From NCBI RefSeq assembly GCF_033304595.1, contig NZ_CP116341.1, positions 1,655,001-1,719,000 on the forward strand: DNA of 64,000 nt. The letters run 5' to 3'. Position numbers and translations under genes: made by a program. How positions within the stretch are numbered: position 1 is the stretch's first letter; each line of letters starts with the position of its first letter. Positions 38,803-48,493 of this stretch are shown piece by piece. The notes under the pieces are model-generated. The model saw nothing but the letters and a program-made list of their open reading frames with translations, was not told the origin of the DNA and searched no databases. The DNA comes from Sporosarcina jeotgali. Its GTDB lineage: Bacteria; Bacillota; Bacilli; Bacillales_A; Planococcaceae.

Positions 38803-40530
38803 TCAAATTTTCAGCGGTTGCGTCAGTTCCCCTTCATAAACACCGACACGATTTCTTCCTGCCTGCTTCCCTCCTATATAAAGGGCGCGATCTGCATTTC
38901 GAAGCAGACTGCTGTCTGATTGGGTATCTTCGGGAATCGAAGAAACTCCCAGGCTAACTGTCAAGTTGATACCGATGGATTCATTATCATTCGATAAGTC
39001 AGGTTTTATCTCAAACGTGTATCTTTCGACTTCTTTACGAATTCTTTCAGCAAGAGAAACTGCCTCATCTTTTGTGAAATCAGGAAGCAGTAAAACAAAT
39101 TCTTCTCCGCCATAACGTGCAAGTGTCCGCCCATCCGTTTCGTACTTTTTAAGAATTTGCGCGAACGTACATAAGATATCATTCCCGCTTTGATGTCCAT
39201 ACGAGTCATTGATAGATTTGAAATGATCGATATCTAAAATGATGGCAGAAAGACTTGAAATCTCTTGTTCATGGAAGAGACTGAGTTCATGACTAAGTTT
39301 CTTGGTCAAATAACGGAAGTTGTACAGATTAGTGAGACCGCATTTTTCGCTCCGTTCAATAGTTTGTTCATAATGAAACGCTTTCAATACCGCTGCTTCG
39401 AAGTAACTTGTTAGCAAATCAACCATTTTTTCATCTAGTTCTTCAAAGAAATGTTTTCTAAATGACGTCATTACCAGGTATCCTTCAATATTCCCTTGAC
39501 GTTTAACCGGAGCAACCATCACACTTTCAACGGCAGAACTAAAATGGAAATTATCTAAACTCGTTAATTCTGATGATTTTCCATATACCTGAGTTCTAGT
39601 TACTGGAAGTTTCTCGAGTGTTCCTTTTTCATAGTTGAAAAATTGAGGGCTTCTTGTTAGGTTCCCTGCTTCCACACTCGAAAGCAAAACTAATTTCTGC
39701 CCTTTTCTTAAATCCAATAAGTAAGCTTGATCATAATTTACTACAGACTGGATTTTTTGCGTAAATATATCCAAGACTTCAATGGATCGCAAGCTATCCG
39801 TCAATTCATGACCAATTTCAACAGCTGAAGATAGTTTTTTATTAAGGCTATCACTTGAAAAGTACATTTTGAAAATTATTTGCATAAACAAGAAAGGGAC
39901 ACCCAGTAATAATACTGATTGTATTCCAAGTTTAGCAGTCAACAAACTGTAGGAAATCGCCATTGGCAATAAAACAAGAGAAGTAACAAAGTCCCATAAT
40001 GCCACTGTGAAAAAATCCTTCGTTTCTTCTTTTTCAAATTTGATGAACAAGTAAATCACAATGTTATTAAGTGTTGCATAGCTAATTGCATATACTAATC
40101 CCGCACTCACGAGTTTCCAAGGTTCCAGAGAATTGTCAAAACTCCCGCCAGCGAAGTAGAACATAAAAGCACTGCCAAGCGATACGATTGTAAACATCAA
40201 TGAGTTTGAAAGAAATCGATAGGATGCTGGCAAAGGAGATTTAGTCGTTAATTGCAAAATGATAATGGCAATTTGCATGAAAAGCATTTCGGTTAAAAGA
40301 CCGTACTGAAAAAACACTGTGAAAATGATAAATCGCTCCAAAGAGATATAATCACCAAGAATTTTCAGTGGGAATATCATCGTAAAACATAAAATCACCA
40401 AATTTATCAAGATGAAGGATTTATTCATCTCATGGAAAGGAAAGTTCGAATAAACGAAATAAAATGCACTTGGAACTATTAATATCCAAACAAAAAATAA
40501 GATCCAATGTTTCTGACGTGTCAGATTCAC
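38803..40530 (-). CDS. Membrane diguanylate cyclase (TM-GAF-GGDEF), first copy
   Basis: A 575-residue protein with seven or eight N-terminal TMs (to about residue 225), a GAF-like domain (about 240-385) and a GGDEF domain with intact active site ARYGGEEF near residue 477, so c-di-GMP synthesis is expected. The inhibitory I-site (RxxD five residues before GGEEF) is absent; the corresponding residues are TDGR. GTG start has AAAGGAGAGG upstream. It lies 24 bases after a paralogue with the same layout, and next to a pilus locus whose PilB has a c-di-GMP-binding domain. Confidence 0.88.
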   Translation of the reverse strand: MNLTRQKHWILFFVWILIVPSAFYFVYSNFPFHEMNKSFILINLVILCFTMIFPLKILGDYISLERFIIFTVFFQYGLLTEMLFMQIAIIILQLTTKSPLPASYRFLSNSLMFTIVSLGSAFMFYFAGGSFDNSLEPWKLVSAGLVYAISYATLNNIVIYLFIKFEKEETKDFFTVALWDFVTSLVLLPMAISYSLLTAKLGIQSVLLLGVPFLFMQIIFKMYFSSDSLNKKLSSAVEIGHELTDSLRSIEVLDIFTQKIQSVVNYDQAYLLDLRKGQKLVLLSSVEAGNLTRSPQFFNYEKGTLEKLPVTRTQVYGKSSELTSLDNFHFSSAVESVMVAPVKRQGNIEGYLVMTSFRKHFFEELDEKMVDLLTSYFEAAVLKAFHYEQTIERSEKCGLTNLYNFRYLTKKLSHELSLFHEQEISSLSAIILDIDHFKSINDSYGHQSGNDILCTFAQILKKYETDGRTLARYGGEEFVLLLPDFTKDEAVSLAERIRKEVERYTFEIKPDLSNDNESIGINLTVSLGVSSIPEDTQSDSSLLRNADRALYIGGKQAGRNRVGVYEGELTQPLKI

Positions 40531-40554
40531 TCTTGCCTCTCCTTTCCAACTAGT

Positions 40555-42258
40555 TTATTTCTGATATCCAGCTACACGATTCCGCCCTGCCTGCTTTGCA
40601 CCGATATAAAGCGCTCGATCCGCATTTCTCAATAAGGTCATTGCTTCATCAGTATCTTGCGGGGCTGTAGAAATACCAATGCTCGAAGTAATGTGTATTG
40701 TTTTTCGATTTCTTTGGTTAGCCAGATCATCATATAGATACATCGGAGTATTTCTAATTTCTTTTCGCACTGATTCAGCAAATTCTAAAACTTGATCTTT
40801 TGAAGAGTTAGGCACCAAATATACAAATTCTTCTCCTCCATATCGTGCCAACAATCCGTCAAGAGGTATCATTTGGTTAAGCAGGTTAGCTAACTGTTTT
40901 AATATTTCATTCCCACTTTCATGACCATATGTATCGTTTACTAATTTAAACCGATCTATATCTAGCATTACAACTGACAAGTTAGTATGAACACCACTAT
41001 TTAACATTTCCATGTCTGATTCAAGTCTTTGTTCAAAAATTTTATAATTATACAGACCAGTCAGTTCACATCTATCACTGATACGTTGGGCTTCTTCTAT
41101 ATACCGTGCTTTTTCTACTGCGATTACGAAATAAGAACTTAATAAATCTAAAATTCTAAGGTGATAGTCTTTAAAAGCTTTAACTTTATTGCTGCCTAAA
41201 ATTAATACCCCTTCTATTTTGCTATTTCTTACTAGAGGAATACATAATAAACTTTCAAGATTTTCGGGCGCAGTTTTTACAGATTGATTAATCCATTCTT
41301 CTCTTTTCGAGTATAGTACCGGTTTTTTAGACAAAAGAATCTTTCCAGCAATTCCTTGTCCTCTTAATAGCTGCCCTTCTATTACTGGCACCTTACGTCT
41401 AGAAATAAGCAAATGTGTCATTTCAAGCCAGTCTTCAATATTTTTGAACATGTAGACATAGTCTGCATGAAACATATCTGAGGTTTCAGACATGAACAGA
41501 TTTACCACTCTTGCTTCCTCTTTCAGTGCAGTAAGCTGTTTACCAATTTCTCCGGCTGTTTTAATTGATTCGTTCAGGTCTTCTGTTTGTGAATTTAAAC
41601 GAATAACAATCGTAATAAAGAAAAAAGGAAGTCCTAGAATAACATACCCTATGAAACCATAATCCATCAATAAGAAATACAAAGATAATGATAAAGGAAC
41701 AACGATAATCATTCTTAGATAATGCAAAATTGTTTCTTTGATAGTTTCCCTTTTCAAATTATGATTAATTTTACGATATAATTTAAAAATCCAATCGTAA
41801 AGGATTGAATATACAATTTGGTAAACAAGTACACACACGGATAAAAACCAGAATGAAGTAATGGCCTTTTCTCCACCGATAATATAAAAAGCACTTGCAG
41901 AACTAATTGATAAAATAAAATAAGACAGCGAATTAAACAAAATTCGTCTTATAATATTTTTAAGTTCACCATTAGTAAAAGATGCAATCAATACGATTAG
42001 TTGGGTTACAATAATTTCTATTGATAATCCATACAGCAAAAATAGGGGAAGTGTGAACCACGAAAATAAAATGATTGAACTTCCACGATATTTTACCGGG
42101 AATTGTATACTTAAAAACCCTAATAAAACTGAAAGTCCCACCCATAGCCAATTAACCTCAGGAATTGGCTGAGTAACCAGAAGATAAACGATGCCGGTCG
42201 GCACAACAAGTATCCATAGCAACAACAAGAGTAACAACGGCCGGCCATTCAACTTCAT
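40555..42258 (-). CDS. Membrane diguanylate cyclase (TM-GAF-GGDEF), second copy
   Basis: A 567-residue paralogue of the downstream cyclase: N-terminal TM region to about residue 225, GAF-like domain (VPVIEGQLLRGQGIAGKILL, then LLCIPLVRNSKIEGVLILGS) and GGDEF with ARYGGEEF near 475. The I-site is again missing (PLDG in place of RxxD). The ATG at 42267 touches the GGAAGG site; ATG 42256-42258 is 9 bases from it and is preferred. A promoter overlaps the folC 3' end. Both copies seem the product of a tandem duplication that has diverged in the sensory half. Confidence 0.88.
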   Translation of the reverse strand: MKLNGRPLLLLLLLWILVVPTGIVYLLVTQPIPEVNWLWVGLSVLLGFLSIQFPVKYRGSSIILFSWFTLPLFLLYGLSIEIIVTQLIVLIASFTNGELKNIIRRILFNSLSYFILSISSASAFYIIGGEKAITSFWFLSVCVLVYQIVYSILYDWIFKLYRKINHNLKRETIKETILHYLRMIIVVPLSLSLYFLLMDYGFIGYVILGLPFFFITIVIRLNSQTEDLNESIKTAGEIGKQLTALKEEARVVNLFMSETSDMFHADYVYMFKNIEDWLEMTHLLISRRKVPVIEGQLLRGQGIAGKILLSKKPVLYSKREEWINQSVKTAPENLESLLCIPLVRNSKIEGVLILGSNKVKAFKDYHLRILDLLSSYFVIAVEKARYIEEAQRISDRCELTGLYNYKIFEQRLESDMEMLNSGVHTNLSVVMLDIDRFKLVNDTYGHESGNEILKQLANLLNQMIPLDGLLARYGGEEFVYLVPNSSKDQVLEFAESVRKEIRNTPMYLYDDLANQRNRKTIHITSSIGISTAPQDTDEAMTLLRNADRALYIGAKQAGRNRVAGYQK

Positions 42259-42314
42259 TCTCTTCATCCTTCCAATCAGCCGCTAAACGTGCGGAATTTT
42301 CTATCTATTGTTAT

Positions 42315-43538
42315 TTACAGTATATGAGACCTTAGACTATTTAGCAAGTATAAAGAACCTGAGACTATTTTCTTTTTACCTAGGTCTTTCGATAGTATTA
42401 TAGACGCATTTTCTTGTTCTGTCACCTGTTTTCTTCCAAATTCACATTGATCGTAAACGAATTGTGCAGTCGCTGCTCCGGGCACATCAAAATCAATGAA
42501 GGTAAAAGAATGTGCTACCGGTATTAATTCATTAAGTGTTTCTTTAATTTCTTTATTGGCCATCATTCCAATAACAAAATCTATTTTCTCACAGGGAAAT
42601 TGTTCCTGTACGGTACGTCTGAGCATGGCAGCGGCAGCCGGATTATGGGCTCCATCGAAAAACACATCAGGTGCGACTTCTTCAAATCGGTTGGAAAGCT
42701 GTGCGTTCGCAATCCCGGATTGAATGGATTCTGTGGGAAGCTGAAGATCGGCTTTTAGCAGCGCTTCAATTGCAACTGCTGCATTGATAGCCTGATGAGG
42801 ACCTTTCATTTTTCTGTCAGATAAATTCATGTTTATACTTCCGTGGAAGTGCTCGGGATTACCTTCCTTCATCCAGAAGTTGTGTCCGTATGTCATTAAC
42901 GGACTGCCCACATCTGCCGCAACTTTTTCTGCAACTGCTAGTGCTTCTTCAGGTAATTGGCCACATACAGCAGGAACTCCTTTTTTAAAAATCCCGGTTT
43001 TATGCCACGCGATCTCTTCTATTGTATTTCCAAGGAATCCAACATGATCTTTTGCGATAGATGGAATAACAGAAACCATCGGAATGATCACATTCGTGCT
43101 GTCGAATCTTCCGCCCATCCCGCATTCAATGAGGACTACATCAGGTTTCAGCCGATTAAAAGTCACAAATGCTGCTGCTGTAATAAGCTCAAAGTCTGTC
43201 AACATCCCATCCAGTCCAGAATCTTTCAATGTTTGAAATGTAGCTGTCAGCTCCGCTTCAGTAATGTTTTCACCATTCAACCGGATTTGGTCATGAATAT
43301 CGACCATCGCTGGAGAAGCAAAGACACCTGTACGGATCCCCGCTTCGCGAAGAATGGATTCCATGAAACAAATGGTTGAGCCTTTCCCGTTCGTTCCGGC
43401 TACGTGAATCGCCCGCAGTTCTTTTTGCGGTGATCCAAGAAGTTCCATCGCATGCTCAATCGCTGCAAGCCCCGGCTTAATTTCATTAACGCTCGTGATT
43501 TTCACTTGTTTCTTATACTCGTCCAATTTCGGTATCAT
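42315..43538 (-). CDS. folC: Folylpolyglutamate synthase / dihydrofolate synthase
   Basis: Adds glutamate to (dihydro)folates, Mur-ligase superfamily. P-loop AGTNGKGST near residue 48, DHVGFLGNTIEEIAWHKTGIFK near 165 and DGAHNPAAA near 290 (family signatures) are intact. Length 407 is slightly short at the C-terminus compared with B. subtilis FolC (430). ATG 43538 follows GGTGGTCAAAAGGT. It is divergent from the ATP-grasp pair and shares an 88-base spacer with it. Confidence 0.95.
   Translation of the reverse strand: MIPKLDEYKKQVKITSVNEIKPGLAAIEHAMELLGSPQKELRAIHVAGTNGKGSTICFMESILREAGIRTGVFASPAMVDIHDQIRLNGENITEAELTATFQTLKDSGLDGMLTDFELITAAAFVTFNRLKPDVVLIECGMGGRFDSTNVIIPMVSVIPSIAKDHVGFLGNTIEEIAWHKTGIFKKGVPAVCGQLPEEALAVAEKVAADVGSPLMTYGHNFWMKEGNPEHFHGSINMNLSDRKMKGPHQAINAAVAIEALLKADLQLPTESIQSGIANAQLSNRFEEVAPDVFFDGAHNPAAAAMLRRTVQEQFPCEKIDFVIGMMANKEIKETLNELIPVAHSFTFIDFDVPGAATAQFVYDQCEFGRKQVTEQENASIILSKDLGKKKIVSGSLYLLNSLRSHIL
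42319..42347 (-). promoter_or_regulatory. Promoter of the diguanylate cyclase pair
   Basis: Minus strand TTGCTA (42342-42347), 17-base spacer, TATACT (42319-42324), inside the folC 3' end and about 60 bases before the first cyclase. Confidence 0.6.
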
Positions 43539-43578
43539 ACCTTTTGACCACCTTATGCTAAACTTATAGTACTGGCCT

Positions 43579-43606
43579 TTGGAAAGGCTTTTCTTAAGAG
43601 TATAGC
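43579..43606 (+). promoter_or_regulatory. Candidate promoter of the ATP-grasp pair
   Basis: Plus strand TTGGAA (43579-43584), 16-base spacer, TATAGC (43601-43606). On the other strand the same spot reads TGCTATACT, an extended -10 that could serve folC, so the promoters may overlap. Confidence 0.45.
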
Positions 43607-43626
43607 ACGAGGAAGAAGGGTTTTAT

Positions 43627-44493
43627 TTGAAGAGATGCTGGATTATTTATAATGGAAGTTTGGTAAACGACAAATTCCGGGATCAGGCGGAACTTGTACA
43701 TGATGCTGCTGATCGGGCAAGTGTTTCTGCAACGATTTATAAAAATTATGAAATCATGATGGATGTAACGCAAAAAGTCGAATCACTCCCTGATTTCGTC
43801 GTGTTTTTGGATAAAGATATTGTTCTTGCCACCTATTTAAAATCTCTTGGCATTCCCGTATTTAATGATCCTGAAGTGATTGAGCGCTGTGACAATAAAA
43901 CGAAACAAGCGATTGCTCTTGCGCACGATGGAATTCCCATGCCCCGAACAATCATTGCACCAAAAGTGTATCCGAATTTCACAATCCGGGACAGCGGTTA
44001 TTACGACAGAGTTTTACAAGAGCTCGGCCTCCCTATGATCATTAAAGAAGCTCGCGGTTCTTTCGGAATGAATGTCTATCTGATTGAAACCAAGGAACAA
44101 TTTTTCGAGAAGACAGAGTCATTGCGCGGTATTGATTATTTATTTCAAGAGTTCGTCGCTTCGAGCCGCGGACGCGATATTCGGGTGAACGTCGTTGGCG
44201 GCCAGGTTGTCGCCGCGATGTATCGCCATTCCGAGACAGATTTCCGCGCAAACATTACAAACGGCGGTATTGCCGAAATCGTTGAATTGACGGATGCGCA
44301 AATCGAGATTTCATTACAAGCAGCTGAATCTGTTGGTGCAGATTTTGCTGGGGTGGACTTATTGTTCGGTAAGAATGAGGAACCGCTTATTTGTGAAGTG
44401 AATGCCGCAGCACACATCCGGAATATTTATAATGTCACGGGTATTAATGTAGCGGATGCGATGATTTCGTACATTTTAGAGGTGATCGAATGA
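43627..44493 (+). CDS. RimK-like ATP-grasp ligase, first of a pair
   Basis: A 288-residue ATP-grasp protein. A pre-ATP-grasp domain (MKRCWIIYNGSLVNDKF) leads to the ATP-binding lysine and loop (MIIKEARGSFGMNVYLIE, near 140), QEFVASSRGRDIRVNVVGG, the FRANITNGG loop and the metal-binding ICEVNAAAHIRNIYNVTG. This matches RimK/LysX-type alpha-L-glutamate ligases, which form amide bonds using ATP. Substrate unknown. Start is TTG 43627 behind GAAGAAGGG. It overlaps the next gene by 4 bases (ATGA). Confidence 0.8.
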   Translation: MKRCWIIYNGSLVNDKFRDQAELVHDAADRASVSATIYKNYEIMMDVTQKVESLPDFVVFLDKDIVLATYLKSLGIPVFNDPEVIERCDNKTKQAIALAHDGIPMPRTIIAPKVYPNFTIRDSGYYDRVLQELGLPMIIKEARGSFGMNVYLIETKEQFFEKTESLRGIDYLFQEFVASSRGRDIRVNVVGGQVVAAMYRHSETDFRANITNGGIAEIVELTDAQIEISLQAAESVGADFAGVDLLFGKNEEPLICEVNAAAHIRNIYNVTGINVADAMISYILEVIE

Positions 44494-45287
44494 AAGGCTA
44501 TATTTATTATGAAGAGGATGATGCGTTACGCAATCAATGGTTTATCGACGAGCTGATCAAAGAAGGCAATGCAAACCAGCTGGATGTCGAATTACTGACA
44601 GGTGACGATGAACTGCCAGGCGATGCGTCGTTCGTCTTTTATCGCGCACGTGACGTTGAAAAGAGTCAGCGATGGGAACAGGAAGGACATGTTGTCGTCA
44701 ATCGAAGTGAAGTGAATCGTGTTGCGAATGACAAATTTCAAACGTTCCAGCTTGCTGCGCTTTTGGGAGTCCCTTCAATTCCTGCAAGACGGGTGGATTC
44801 TGTTCAGGATATTCAAAAGTATCCTATAGTTATAAAAACGACGAATGGACACGGTGGCGCAGAAGTCCATTTATGTGAGACGAACGATGAAGCGGAGCAC
44901 GTGATTTCGCTTTATCCAAATCGACAGCTGGTGATGCAGCCGTACATTCAGCACAATTCTTCTGATGTCCGACTTTATTTAATTGGCGTTGAAGTTGTGG
45001 GAGCTGTAAAGCGCACTGGAACGGATTCATTTAAGGCGAATGTTGGATTAGGTGGAACAGCTGAGCGATTTGATGTCCCTCCTCCATTGCGTGAGTTCGC
45101 TGTGAAGATTGCCAAAGCACTGAAGAGTGACTATATCGGAGTTGATTTCATTCAGAATGCAGAAGGCGTCTGGTTGTTGAATGAAATTGAAGATCCTGTA
45201 GGTGCCCGGTCACTTTACGAGACAAGTGAATTGAATGTGGCGCGGGAAGTCATGCGGCATATCCATAAAAAACTTACAAAGTGCTGA
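44490..45287 (+). CDS. ATP-grasp ligase-like protein, second of a pair
   Basis: A 265-residue ATP-grasp protein related to its neighbour but divergent. Visible are YPIVIKTTNGHGGAEVHLCE (about 110), MQPYIQHNSSDVRLYLIG, FKANVGLGGTA and LNEIEDPVGARSLYETS. The last motif normally reads E-x-N; here it is EIED, so the Asn metal ligand is replaced by Asp, and activity or metal use may differ. It overlaps the first gene by 4 bases, implying a stoichiometric pair or heteromer. The stop codon lies inside the terminator stem. Confidence 0.75.
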   Translation: MKGYIYYEEDDALRNQWFIDELIKEGNANQLDVELLTGDDELPGDASFVFYRARDVEKSQRWEQEGHVVVNRSEVNRVANDKFQTFQLAALLGVPSIPARRVDSVQDIQKYPIVIKTTNGHGGAEVHLCETNDEAEHVISLYPNRQLVMQPYIQHNSSDVRLYLIGVEVVGAVKRTGTDSFKANVGLGGTAERFDVPPPLREFAVKIAKALKSDYIGVDFIQNAEGVWLLNEIEDPVGARSLYETSELNVAREVMRHIHKKLTKC

Positions 45288-45310
45288 TTCAGCATTTTGT
45301 AAGTTTTTTT
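45271..45310 (+). terminator. Terminator after the ATP-grasp pair
   Basis: A 15-bp stem (45271-45285 with 45291-45305, one G-U pair) with a loop of 5 bases and a run of T on the plus strand. Confidence 0.9.
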
Positions 45311-45505
45311 GTTGTTTGCAAAGCTTGATTTTATTGAAGTTGTCCATCATTCCAGGTAGTTTCTCGATCACTCCGATGTTTTTATCAGACACTTAGCTGA
45401 ATTTCTCAATATCGAAACACGATTTAAGAGCTTTAAGGGATTAATTGGCAGCGCTTCGCTTGATTTTAAGTGATTTTGTTGTACATGTATGAATTTAGGT
45501 TAGCG

Positions 45506-45665
45506 TTATGAGCGTTTTTTCGGAGTTATGAGCAACTTTGGTGTTTTATGAGCGCTTCCAGCGACTTATGATCGCTTTCCCTGGTTTATGATCACATTTT
45601 GAGTTTTATGAGCTCATTCCTCGTTTTATGATCGTTTTACAGAGTTTATGATCACCTCCCCAGTC
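45506..45665. repeat. Tandem array of eight 20-bp units, TTATGA(G/T)C plus 12 variable bases
   Basis: TTATGA followed by G or T and then C begins at 45506, 45526, 45546, 45566, 45586, 45606, 45626 and 45646, exactly 20 bases apart eight times. The 12 bases between cores differ in every unit. A 20-base period excludes coding repeats and gives two helical turns, so all cores face the same side of the DNA. The array lies between the two converging terminators, in a 375-base gap with no gene. The flank 45313-45505 holds nothing recognisable. Confidence 0.85.
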
Positions 45666-45683
45666 GCATCAATAGAACCAAAT

Positions 45684-45711
45684 AAAAAAGGGCTTTCGCT
45701 AGAAAGCCCTT
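45684..45711 (-). terminator. Terminator after valS
   Basis: Perfect 10-bp stem (AAGGGCTTTC 45688-45697 with GAAAGCCCTT 45702-45711), 4-base loop, T run at 45684-45689 on the minus strand. Confidence 0.9.
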
Positions 45712-45717
45712 CCTCAC

Positions 45718-48366
45718 TTAAATCTCTTTTAATTCCTCGATACGGCGCTGAACGGCAGCTTGTTTTTCGAGATAATCCTGTTCTTTTGCACGTTCTTCAT
45801 CTACAACAGACTGTGGTGCTTTTGAAACAAAGCGTTCGTTGGACAATTTGCCTTGAACACGTTTCACTTCCCCTGCCCACTTATCCAGTTCTTTTCCTAG
45901 ACGTGCGATTTCTTCATCAATGTTTAGCAAGCCTTCTAGCGGCATGAAGAGCTCTGCACCTGTTACGACTGCAGACATCGACTTGCCTGGCGCTTGAGCG
46001 TCTACGCCGATCTCAAGAGTTTCTGGATTACAGAATTTCTCGATGTATTGGCTATTCGCTTTCAAGACAGCTGCAGTCGCTTCGTCTTTCGCGGCGATGT
46101 ACAACGGTACTTGTTTGCTCATAGGCGTATTGACTTCTGCACGAATTGTACGAACCGCTTTGATGACATCTGTCAATAGCTTCATGTGAGTGGAACGCTC
46201 AACGTTCGTTAGGCTTGCATCCGCCACCGGCCATGCAGCAACAGTGATTGACTCACCTTCATGCGGCAAGTTCTGCCAGATTTCTTCTGTAATGAACGGC
46301 ATGAGCGGGTGCAGCAAACGCATCGTATTGTCGAGGACATATGCCAGAACTGAACGCGTCATGTGCTTCGCTTTCTCGTCGTCTCCATACAATGGCAGCT
46401 TCGCCATCTCGATATACCAGTCACAGAAATCATCCCAGATGAAGTTATAAAGCGCGCGGCCGACTTCACCGAACTCATAGCGATCTGACAGCTTCGTCAC
46501 AGAGTCAATGGTCTCGTTCAAACGAGTTAGAATCCAGTCGTCTGCAACAGATCGTTCTCCAGACAAATCGATTTCTTCATATTTCAAGCCTTCCATGTTC
46601 ATCAGCGCAAATCGGGAAGCGTTCCAGATTTTATTGGCAAAGTTCCAAATCGCTTCAACTTTCTCAGTCGAGTAGCGGAGATCCTGTCCTGGTGATGAAC
46701 CGGTAGCCAGGAAGTAACGCAATGCATCGGCACCATACTGATCGATAACATCCATGGGGTCTACCCCGTTACCGAGTGATTTCGACATTTTGCGTCCGTC
46801 TTCTGCACGTACTAATCCGTGAATCAGTACATCCTTGAATGGACGCTGATCCGTAAACTCGATGCCTTGGAAAATCATGCGAGACACCCAGAAGAAGATG
46901 ATGTCATATCCTGTAACAAGAGCATCTGTTGGATAATAGCGTTTGAACTCTGGATCTTCCGTATCCGGCCAGCCCATCGTAGAGAACGGCCATAATGCAG
47001 ACGAGAACCATGTATCGAGTACATCGTCTTCCTGGTGCCAGTTTTCGATGTCTGCAGGTGCTTCTTCTCCTACAAACACTTCACCAGTTTCGTTATGGTA
47101 CCAGGCTGGAATCCGGTGGCCCCACCACAATTGACGGGAAATACACCAGTCGTGAACATTTTCCATCCACGTTAAATAAGTTTTCTCGAAACGCTCAGGA
47201 ACGAACGTCACTTTTCCTTCTGCCTTCTGCAATTCAATCGCTTTTTCAGCGAGCGGCTGCATTTTAACGAACCACTGAGTAGACAAATACGGTTCTACAA
47301 CTGCGCCGCTTCGCTCTGAATGACCGACAGAGTGATTGTGTTCTTCTATTTTGAAAAGAACGTCCATGTCCTGCAAATCTTTAACGATTGCTTTGCGGCA
47401 TTCGAAACGGTCCATTCCTTCGTACTTACCAGCCAACTTGTTCATTGAACCATCTTCGTTCATCACAAGAACACGCGGCAAGTCATGGCGATTTCCGATT
47501 TCAAAGTCATTCGGATCGTGTGCAGGTGTAATCTTAACCGCACCGCTTCCGAAGTCCATTTCAACGTAATCATCCGCTACGATAGGAATTTCACGGCCAA
47601 CAATCGGCAACTTCACAGTTTTACCGATTAAGTGCTGATAGCGCTCGTCATCAGGGTGAACAGCAACAGCCGTATCCCCTAGCATCGTTTCTGGGCGAGT
47701 TGTCGCAATTTCGATACTTCCAGTTCCATCTGCAAGGGGGTATCGCATATGATAGAAAGCACCTGCTACATCTTTATGGATTACTTCGATATCGGACAAA
47801 GCAGTTTTCGTCGCAGGGTCCCAGTTGATAATATATTCGCCGCGGTAAATTAACTCTTTTTCATATAACTTGACGAATACTTCACGGACTGCGCGTGATA
47901 ATCCTTCATCTAACGTAAATCGTTCTCGGGAATAATCAAGTGCAAGACCCAGCTTTGACCATTGTTTGCGAATATGGCCAGCATATTCATCTTTCCATTT
48001 CCACGTTTCTTCCAGGAATTTCTCACGGCCAAGGTCATAACGAGTCTGCCCGTTTGCACGGAGCTTTTCTTCGACTTTTGCTTGCGTTGCAATACCTGCG
48101 TGGTCCATACCTGGAAGCCATAAAGCATCATATCCCTGCATGCGCTTCATGCGAATCAGAATATCTTGAAGTGTTGTGTCCCAAGCGTGACCCAAGTGTA
48201 ATTTGCCCGTAACGTTTGGAGGCGGAATCACAATTGTATACGGCTCTTTTCCACTCTCAGGCTGAGCTTTGAAGTACTCACCCTTCAACCACCATTCATA
48301 ACGATCTCTTTCAATCGTCTGCGGATCATACTTAGTCGGCATCTCCAACTGCTCTTTTTCTGTCAT
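45718..48366 (-). CDS. valS: Valyl-tRNA synthetase
   Basis: Class Ia synthetase of 882 residues. The HIGH motif is [12 protein letters not shown] near residue 50 and KMSKS is in [14 protein letters not shown] near 525. The editing domain ([19 protein letters not shown]), anticodon-binding domain and C-terminal coiled coil ([20 protein letters not shown]) follow in order. ATG 48366, 7 bases after GGAGG, is better than the GTG at 48369. A T-box leader upstream means expression rises when tRNA-Val is uncharged. Confidence 0.98.
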   Translation of the reverse strand: MTEKEQLEMPTKYDPQTIERDRYEWWLKGEYFKAQPESGKEPYTIVIPPPNVTGKLHLGHAWDTTLQDILIRMKRMQGYDALWLPGMDHAGIATQAKVEEKLRANGQTRYDLGREKFLEETWKWKDEYAGHIRKQWSKLGLALDYSRERFTLDEGLSRAVREVFVKLYEKELIYRGEYIINWDPATKTALSDIEVIHKDVAGAFYHMRYPLADGTGSIEIATTRPETMLGDTAVAVHPDDERYQHLIGKTVKLPIVGREIPIVADDYVEMDFGSGAVKITPAHDPNDFEIGNRHDLPRVLVMNEDGSMNKLAGKYEGMDRFECRKAIVKDLQDMDVLFKIEEHNHSVGHSERSGAVVEPYLSTQWFVKMQPLAEKAIELQKAEGKVTFVPERFEKTYLTWMENVHDWCISRQLWWGHRIPAWYHNETGEVFVGEEAPADIENWHQEDDVLDTWFSSALWPFSTMGWPDTEDPEFKRYYPTDALVTGYDIIFFWVSRMIFQGIEFTDQRPFKDVLIHGLVRAEDGRKMSKSLGNGVDPMDVIDQYGADALRYFLATGSSPGQDLRYSTEKVEAIWNFANKIWNASRFALMNMEGLKYEEIDLSGERSVADDWILTRLNETIDSVTKLSDRYEFGEVGRALYNFIWDDFCDWYIEMAKLPLYGDDEKAKHMTRSVLAYVLDNTMRLLHPLMPFITEEIWQNLPHEGESITVAAWPVADASLTNVERSTHMKLLTDVIKAVRTIRAEVNTPMSKQVPLYIAAKDEATAAVLKANSQYIEKFCNPETLEIGVDAQAPGKSMSAVVTGAELFMPLEGLLNIDEEIARLGKELDKWAGEVKRVQGKLSNERFVSKAPQSVVDEERAKEQDYLEKQAAVQRRIEELKEI

Positions 48367-48493
48367 CACAATTCCTCCTCAATTTAAAAGTTGAACATCA
48401 TAGGGATCGCTTCGCTTACTGTACGCCATTGTTTAAAACGGAAAGCGTCCGCCTTCAGTGTAAATCAACATATGTTCCCTATAAAAATCAACA

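Noticed and set aside
42259-42318. c-di-GMP riboswitch before the cyclases or the pilin gene
   Set aside because: Leaders are too short and no GEMM-type conserved segments are visible.
45506-45665. Possible CRISPR array
   Set aside because: The constant part is only 8 bases, spacers are 12 bases, and no cas genes are nearby; it does not match any CRISPR geometry.
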